Shown here: positions 6,452-8,506 of the stretch, one piece after another
Layout of the letters: each line of letters opens with the position of its first letter
How positions within the stretch are numbered: the stretch's first letter is position 1
Program-made: the position numbers and the translations under genes
Source: an uncultured Bacteroidota bacterium
Lineage (GTDB): Bacteria > Bacteroidota > Bacteroidia > Chitinophagales > Chitinophagaceae
DNA length: 8,506 bases
Direction of reading: 5' to 3'
NCBI GenBank assembly: GCA_946887345.1
Contig: CAMPKR010000090.1
Location: 1 to 8,506 of the forward strand
Notes under the pieces: generated by a model
Databases searched by the model: none
Seen by the model: the letters and a program-made list of their open reading frames with translations, nothing else
Told to the model about the DNA's origin: nothing

Positions 6452-7461
6452 GTCGACAGCCCGTGTTCAGTAAATTGATATTTATGGAAATCGCCGCCGA
6501 ATGAAGCAAGCGCTTCACGCACTTTGTAGTGTGTGGTGCCGGGGCAGTAGAACATCATAAAGCCACCACCACCTGCGCCGCTTATCTTACCTCCGGTAGC
6601 GCCGGCTTTAAGGGCAGTCTCATACAGTTCATCCATTGCGGGGTTGGAAATGCCCGTAGCCATTTGTTTTTTAAAGCGGAAACCATAGTCAAGAATGGCG
6701 CCTATCTCGTCTACCTTACCTCTGAGCAGCGCCACTTTCATCATGCGTGCCTGTTCTTTTAACTGGTGCATGGCCTCTATGGATTTTTCGTTCTTATCTA
6801 CTACATTTTTGCTTTGTGCTTCTATAATGGTAGACGAAAGCCTGGAAGTAGCGGTGAAATATAGGAGCAGGTTATTTTCCAGTTCGTGAAGGTATTTGTG
6901 TTTGATGCGGAGCGGGTTAACGATAACAGTATTATCACCATAGAACTCCATGAAGTTCACCCCGCCAAAGGTGGCAGCGTATTGATCCTGTTTGCCCCCC
7001 GCCATCTGGAGCTCCATCCGTTCTATCTCATACGATATATGGGCTATGTCATACTCGCCTAATGGTAAGTTCATCCATTCTCTGAAAGCACCCAGTATGG
7101 CCACCATCAGCGTAGACGAAGAGCCTAATCCTGAACCCGCAGGTGCATCCACCGAAGTGGTCAGCTTAAAACCCGACGGCACCCTCCCGTAATCGCGAAC
7201 AATACGGTTATAAACACCTTTTGCAAGATCAAGCTGCCCGTCAATAGCCAGTGATCCAGTCAGGTCCAGTTCCGCTTTTTCCTTTCGGTCCATGGCTTCT
7301 ATTATCACCACGGGCTTGTCCAGCGGTTCAATAGAGGCGTAAGCGTATAGCGATATGGTGGCATTAAGAATGGCACCTCCGTATATGTCGCAATAGGGGC
7401 TCACATCTGTGCCGCCGCCCGCCAGTCCTATACGTAAAGGAGCCTTACTTCTGTAAATCAT
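6439..7461 (-). CDS. hddA: GHMP kinase, probably D-glycero-alpha-D-manno-heptose 7-phosphate 1-kinase (HddA type)
   Basis: This 340-residue cytoplasmic GHMP-family kinase in the HddA pathway phosphorylates heptose 7-phosphate at C1, giving the 1,7-bisphosphate. The N-terminus MIYRSKAPLRIGLAGGGTDV (1-20) is the substrate-side GHMP motif. The phosphate loop PAGSGLGSSST is at 107-117. AGGKQDQYAA at 154-163 holds the Asp of the active site, and GAGGGGFMMFY at 295-305 is motif 3. The C-terminal FTEHGLSTW is typical of the heptose-kinase group. Length is normal. The ATG at 7461 is the first in frame. The gene overlaps the following nucleotidyltransferase gene by 13 nt, so the pair is cotranscribed. 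gmhA and gmhB, needed before and after this step, are not in the window. A fucokinase or galactokinase is less likely because of the short length and the HddC-type neighbour. Confidence 0.87.
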   Translation of the reverse strand: MIYRSKAPLRIGLAGGGTDVSPYCDIYGGAILNATISLYAYASIEPLDKPVVIIEAMDRKEKAELDLTGSLAIDGQLDLAKGVYNRIVRDYGRVPSGFKLTTSVDAPAGSGLGSSSTLMVAILGAFREWMNLPLGEYDIAHISYEIERMELQMAGGKQDQYAATFGGVNFMEFYGDNTVIVNPLRIKHKYLHELENNLLLYFTATSRLSSTIIEAQSKNVVDKNEKSIEAMHQLKEQARMMKVALLRGKVDEIGAILDYGFRFKKQMATGISNPAMDELYETALKAGATGGKISGAGGGGFMMFYCPGTTHYKVREALASFGGDFHKYQFTEHGLSTWSV

Positions 7462-7481
7462 CAGAGTGTTCTATTAAGAGG

Positions 7482-7489
7482 CTAAAATA
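7482..7489 (-). promoter_or_regulatory. Weak candidate -7 element (TATTTTAG) upstream of hddA
   Basis: The minus strand reads TATTTTAG, one base off TAnnTTTG, ending 20 nt before the hddA ATG. The same distance is seen for the gcvH candidate. It could give the heptose operon its own promoter, separate from gcvH-vanZ. No good -33 partner is visible. Confidence 0.22.
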
Positions 7490-7496
7490 AGATTTT

Positions 7497-7525
7497 GAAC
7501 CGGGATTTATCGGATTAAGGGATTC
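7497..7525 (-). repeat. Short AATCC-rich periodic element between vanZ and hddA
   Basis: On the minus strand this 29-nt stretch has AATCC three times at 8-9 nt spacing and runs from GAATCC to CCCGGTTC, so its ends form an imperfect inverted repeat. It lies in the 77-nt spacer and codes for nothing obvious. It resembles short dispersed AATCC/GGATT elements I recall from intergenic regions of Bacteroidota. That likeness is from memory, and only one copy is present here. A 5-bp GC-rich hairpin (7526-7539) adjoins it at the vanZ stop. Confidence 0.4.
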
Positions 7526-7538
7526 GCAGGGCGGCCTG

Positions 7539-7937
7539 CTAAGCAGTTTTCGCTGCACGCCACGCCAATATGTAAAATATTAGTACGCCTAGTGCGCTGC
7601 CTATGGAGTCGGCATATATGTCCTGTATGCTTTTATTGCGCCCCAGGAAACTTAACAGCCCCTGCAACTCCTCTACCAGCCAGCCAAAGGCGCAACCCAC
7701 CACCAGGGCGATAAGCAAAGAGCTCAACCTTTGTGATGGCCCCGCGCACATCCATAAAAAAGTAAAGACAGCAAAAAGTACGAAATGAACCCATTTGTCG
7801 GCCATGGGGATATTGCTCTCTGGCAAATCCGGGCCGGGAATAAAGCATAAAATAAAAATGAGCAAGGCCCATATAATGGTGTAGGTCCTTGCTCGTTTTT
7901 TATAAGGTGATGCTTTGGTAAAAGCCTGATTCAGCAT
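7539..7937 (-). CDS. Small VanZ-like family integral membrane protein
   Basis: This 132-residue inner-membrane protein has four predicted helices (about 18-34, 47-64, 71-88 and 108-126) after a basic cytoplasmic start (KASPYKKRAR). VanZ-family marks are visible: DKWVHFVLF at 47-55, EELQGLLSFLGR at 89-100, and DIYADSIGSALG at 106-117 with its conserved Asp and Gly residues. The family is named after the teicoplanin-resistance protein VanZ. Most bacterial members are housekeeping or uncharacterised, and no resistance role should be inferred. It starts 4 nt after the gcvH stop and is surely cotranscribed with it. I recall gcvH-vanZ as a recurring pair in Bacteroidota, but the functional link is not known. 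Confidence 0.85.
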   Translation of the reverse strand: MLNQAFTKASPYKKRARTYTIIWALLIFILCFIPGPDLPESNIPMADKWVHFVLFAVFTFLWMCAGPSQRLSSLLIALVVGCAFGWLVEELQGLLSFLGRNKSIQDIYADSIGSALGVLIFYILAWRAAKTA

Positions 7938-7941
7938 AATA

Positions 7942-8319
7942 TTAGCCTACCAGTTGCTGGTAAGCGGCTGCGTCCATCAGGTCATTTACTTCGGCCATGT
8001 TATCTATGGTCATTTTTATCATCCAGCCCTTACCGTAAGGGTCTGAGTTCACATCTTCCGGATTGCTCTCCAGTCCCGGATTAACCTCTGTTATGGTTCC
8101 CGATACAGGCAGGTACAGGTCAGATACAGTCTTCACAGCCTCTACAGTTCCGAATATCTCATTTGAGCCAAGGCTTTGTCCCTTGGTGCTTATATCCACA
8201 AAAACGATATCACCCAGCTCTCTCTGGGCAAAATCTGTGATACCTACGGTAGCGGTATTGCCTTCTACCTTTATCCATTCATGGTCCTTTGTGTACTTAA
8301 GCGCTTCAGGGAACTGCAT
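7942..8319 (-). CDS. gcvH: Glycine cleavage system H protein (lipoyl carrier)
   Basis: This 125-residue cytoplasmic carrier shuttles the aminomethyl group between the P, T and L proteins of the glycine cleavage system on a lipoyl arm. It opens [20 protein letters not shown] (1-20), with the family KYTKxHEW motif. The lipoylation site is Lys63 in [19 protein letters not shown] (56-74). [19 protein letters not shown] and GWMIKM follow in normal order. Length matches GcvH (about 125-130). The open frame extends 20 codons further to an ATG at 8379, but that extension is unlike GcvH and would include the promoter candidate, so the ATG at 8319-8317 is taken as the start. The vanZ-like gene follows after 4 nt. 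gcvP, gcvT and lpd are not in the window, as is common where the system is dispersed. Confidence 0.95.
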   Translation of the reverse strand: MQFPEALKYTKDHEWIKVEGNTATVGITDFAQRELGDIVFVDISTKGQSLGSNEIFGTVEAVKTVSDLYLPVSGTITEVNPGLESNPEDVNSDPYGKGWMIKMTIDNMAEVNDLMDAAAYQQLVG

Positions 8320-8339
8320 ATTTTCTTGTTTTAGTGGCG

Positions 8340-8347
8340 TAAAAATA
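8340..8347 (-). promoter_or_regulatory. Candidate -7 element (TATTTTTA) for gcvH-vanZ
   Basis: The minus strand reads TATTTTTA, one base off TAnnTTTG, ending 20 nt before the gcvH ATG. A T-rich stretch lies upstream, but no clear -33 TTTG is seen at 19-21 nt. The motif lies inside the rejected 20-codon N-terminal extension of gcvH, which agrees with the shorter start. Confidence 0.35.
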
Positions 8348-8506
8348 GTGGAAAATAATTGTAAAAGCCATCGGCACATATTTAGTTTTTCCTACCGTGT
8401 CTGGTGCTTCGGGGCAGCATGTTTTACAGCTCAATTAACACCTTAAGAACAGGCTACCCACAGGCTTTCCACCGGGTTTTACAGGTGTTAAAGGCCAGAC
8501 CGGAAG
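8348..8506. other. Region right of the gcvH promoter with no assignable gene
   Basis: Apart from the repeat at 8435-8491, I see no gene I can support here. A plus-strand frame opens at an ATG at 8419 (MFYSSINTLRTGYPQAFHRV...) and stays open to the edge for 29 codons. A minus-strand frame is open from the edge to a TAA at 8435-8437 and could be the tail of an upstream gene. Neither resembles a family I know, and they are mutually exclusive. Confidence 0.4.
8435..8491. repeat. Perfect 9-bp inverted repeat enclosing an 11-bp tandem repeat
   Basis: TTAACACCT at 8435-8443 is matched exactly by AGGTGTTAA at 8483-8491, with 39 nt between. Inside, ACAGGCTACCC (8449-8459) is followed directly by ACAGGCTTTCC (8460-8470), an 11-bp tandem repeat with two changes. 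A looser third unit follows (ACCGGGTTTTA, 8471-8481). The stretch lies in the apparent non-coding region upstream of gcvH, 88 to 144 nt from the gcvH candidate -7 element. It could be an operator or a long stem-loop. The T-run expected for a terminator is missing. Confidence 0.5.

Noticed and set aside
7526..7546. Terminator at the vanZ stop (GCAGG-GCGG-CCTGC hairpin, plus an overlapping CTGCT-A-AGCAG)
   Set aside because: The stems are only 5 bp and no T-run follows on the minus strand, so an intrinsic terminator is not supported.
8320..8379. 20-codon N-terminal extension of gcvH (ATG at 8379)
   Set aside because: The extension ([20 protein letters not shown]) is unlike GcvH and covers a promoter-like TATTTTTA. 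The family starts at [10 protein letters not shown].
8452..8473. DnaA-box-like pair and a replication origin
   Set aside because: Each candidate box has about two mismatches to TTATCCACA. There is no AT-rich unwinding region with box clusters, and no dnaA or dnaN nearby.
8419..8506. Start of a new plus-strand gene at 8419
   Set aside because: Only 29 codons are visible, the sequence resembles no family I know, and it overlaps the repeat structure. It cannot be decided without the sequence beyond 8506.

Overview
The window looks like chromosome from a member of the Bacteroidota, most likely a Chitinophagaceae-type organism. This is inferred from three things: protein flavour (phenylacetate genes, ArfB, a gcvH-vanZ pair), start codons without clear Shine-Dalgarno sequences, and TAnnTTTG-type -7 promoter motifs close to start codons. 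The genus cannot be fixed from the sequence alone. Gene density is very high. Nine complete protein genes and one partial gene are supported. I see no RNA gene, insertion sequence or CRISPR array.

Layout, left to right. Positions 1-212 (minus) hold the N-terminus of an unknown exported protein. Positions 256-2228 (plus) hold two phenylacetate-catabolism genes, paaG (isomerase) and paaE (reductase of the phenylacetyl-CoA epoxidase). The catalytic epoxidase subunits are not here. arfB (2230-2622, minus), a ribosome-rescue peptidyl-tRNA hydrolase, ends one base away from paaE. A compact divergent promoter region (2623-2697) separates arfB from a two-gene unit on the plus strand: a six-helix membrane PAS sensor with no visible output domain (2698-3831), then an exported TPR-like protein (3842-4630).

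The remaining genes all lie on the minus strand. Reading in transcription order from the right end, gcvH (glycine cleavage H protein, 8319-7942) is followed after 4 nt by a small VanZ-like membrane protein (7937-7539). After a 77-nt spacer come three overlapping genes: a heptose-7-phosphate kinase of the HddA type (7461-6439), a sugar-1-phosphate nucleotidyltransferase of the HddC type (6451-5753), and a GT4-like glycosyltransferase (5756-4632). These three probably make and transfer a nucleotide-activated D-glycero-D-manno-heptose for a surface polysaccharide. The isomerase and phosphatase of that pathway (gmhA, gmhB) are not in the window.

Most interesting for a second look are: the output-less PAS sensor paired with a secreted TPR protein; two convergent gene junctions with a single base between stop codons; a short AATCC-rich element between vanZ and hddA; and a 9-bp perfect inverted repeat enclosing an 11-bp tandem repeat upstream of gcvH. 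I did not find clear evidence of a wholly new system.
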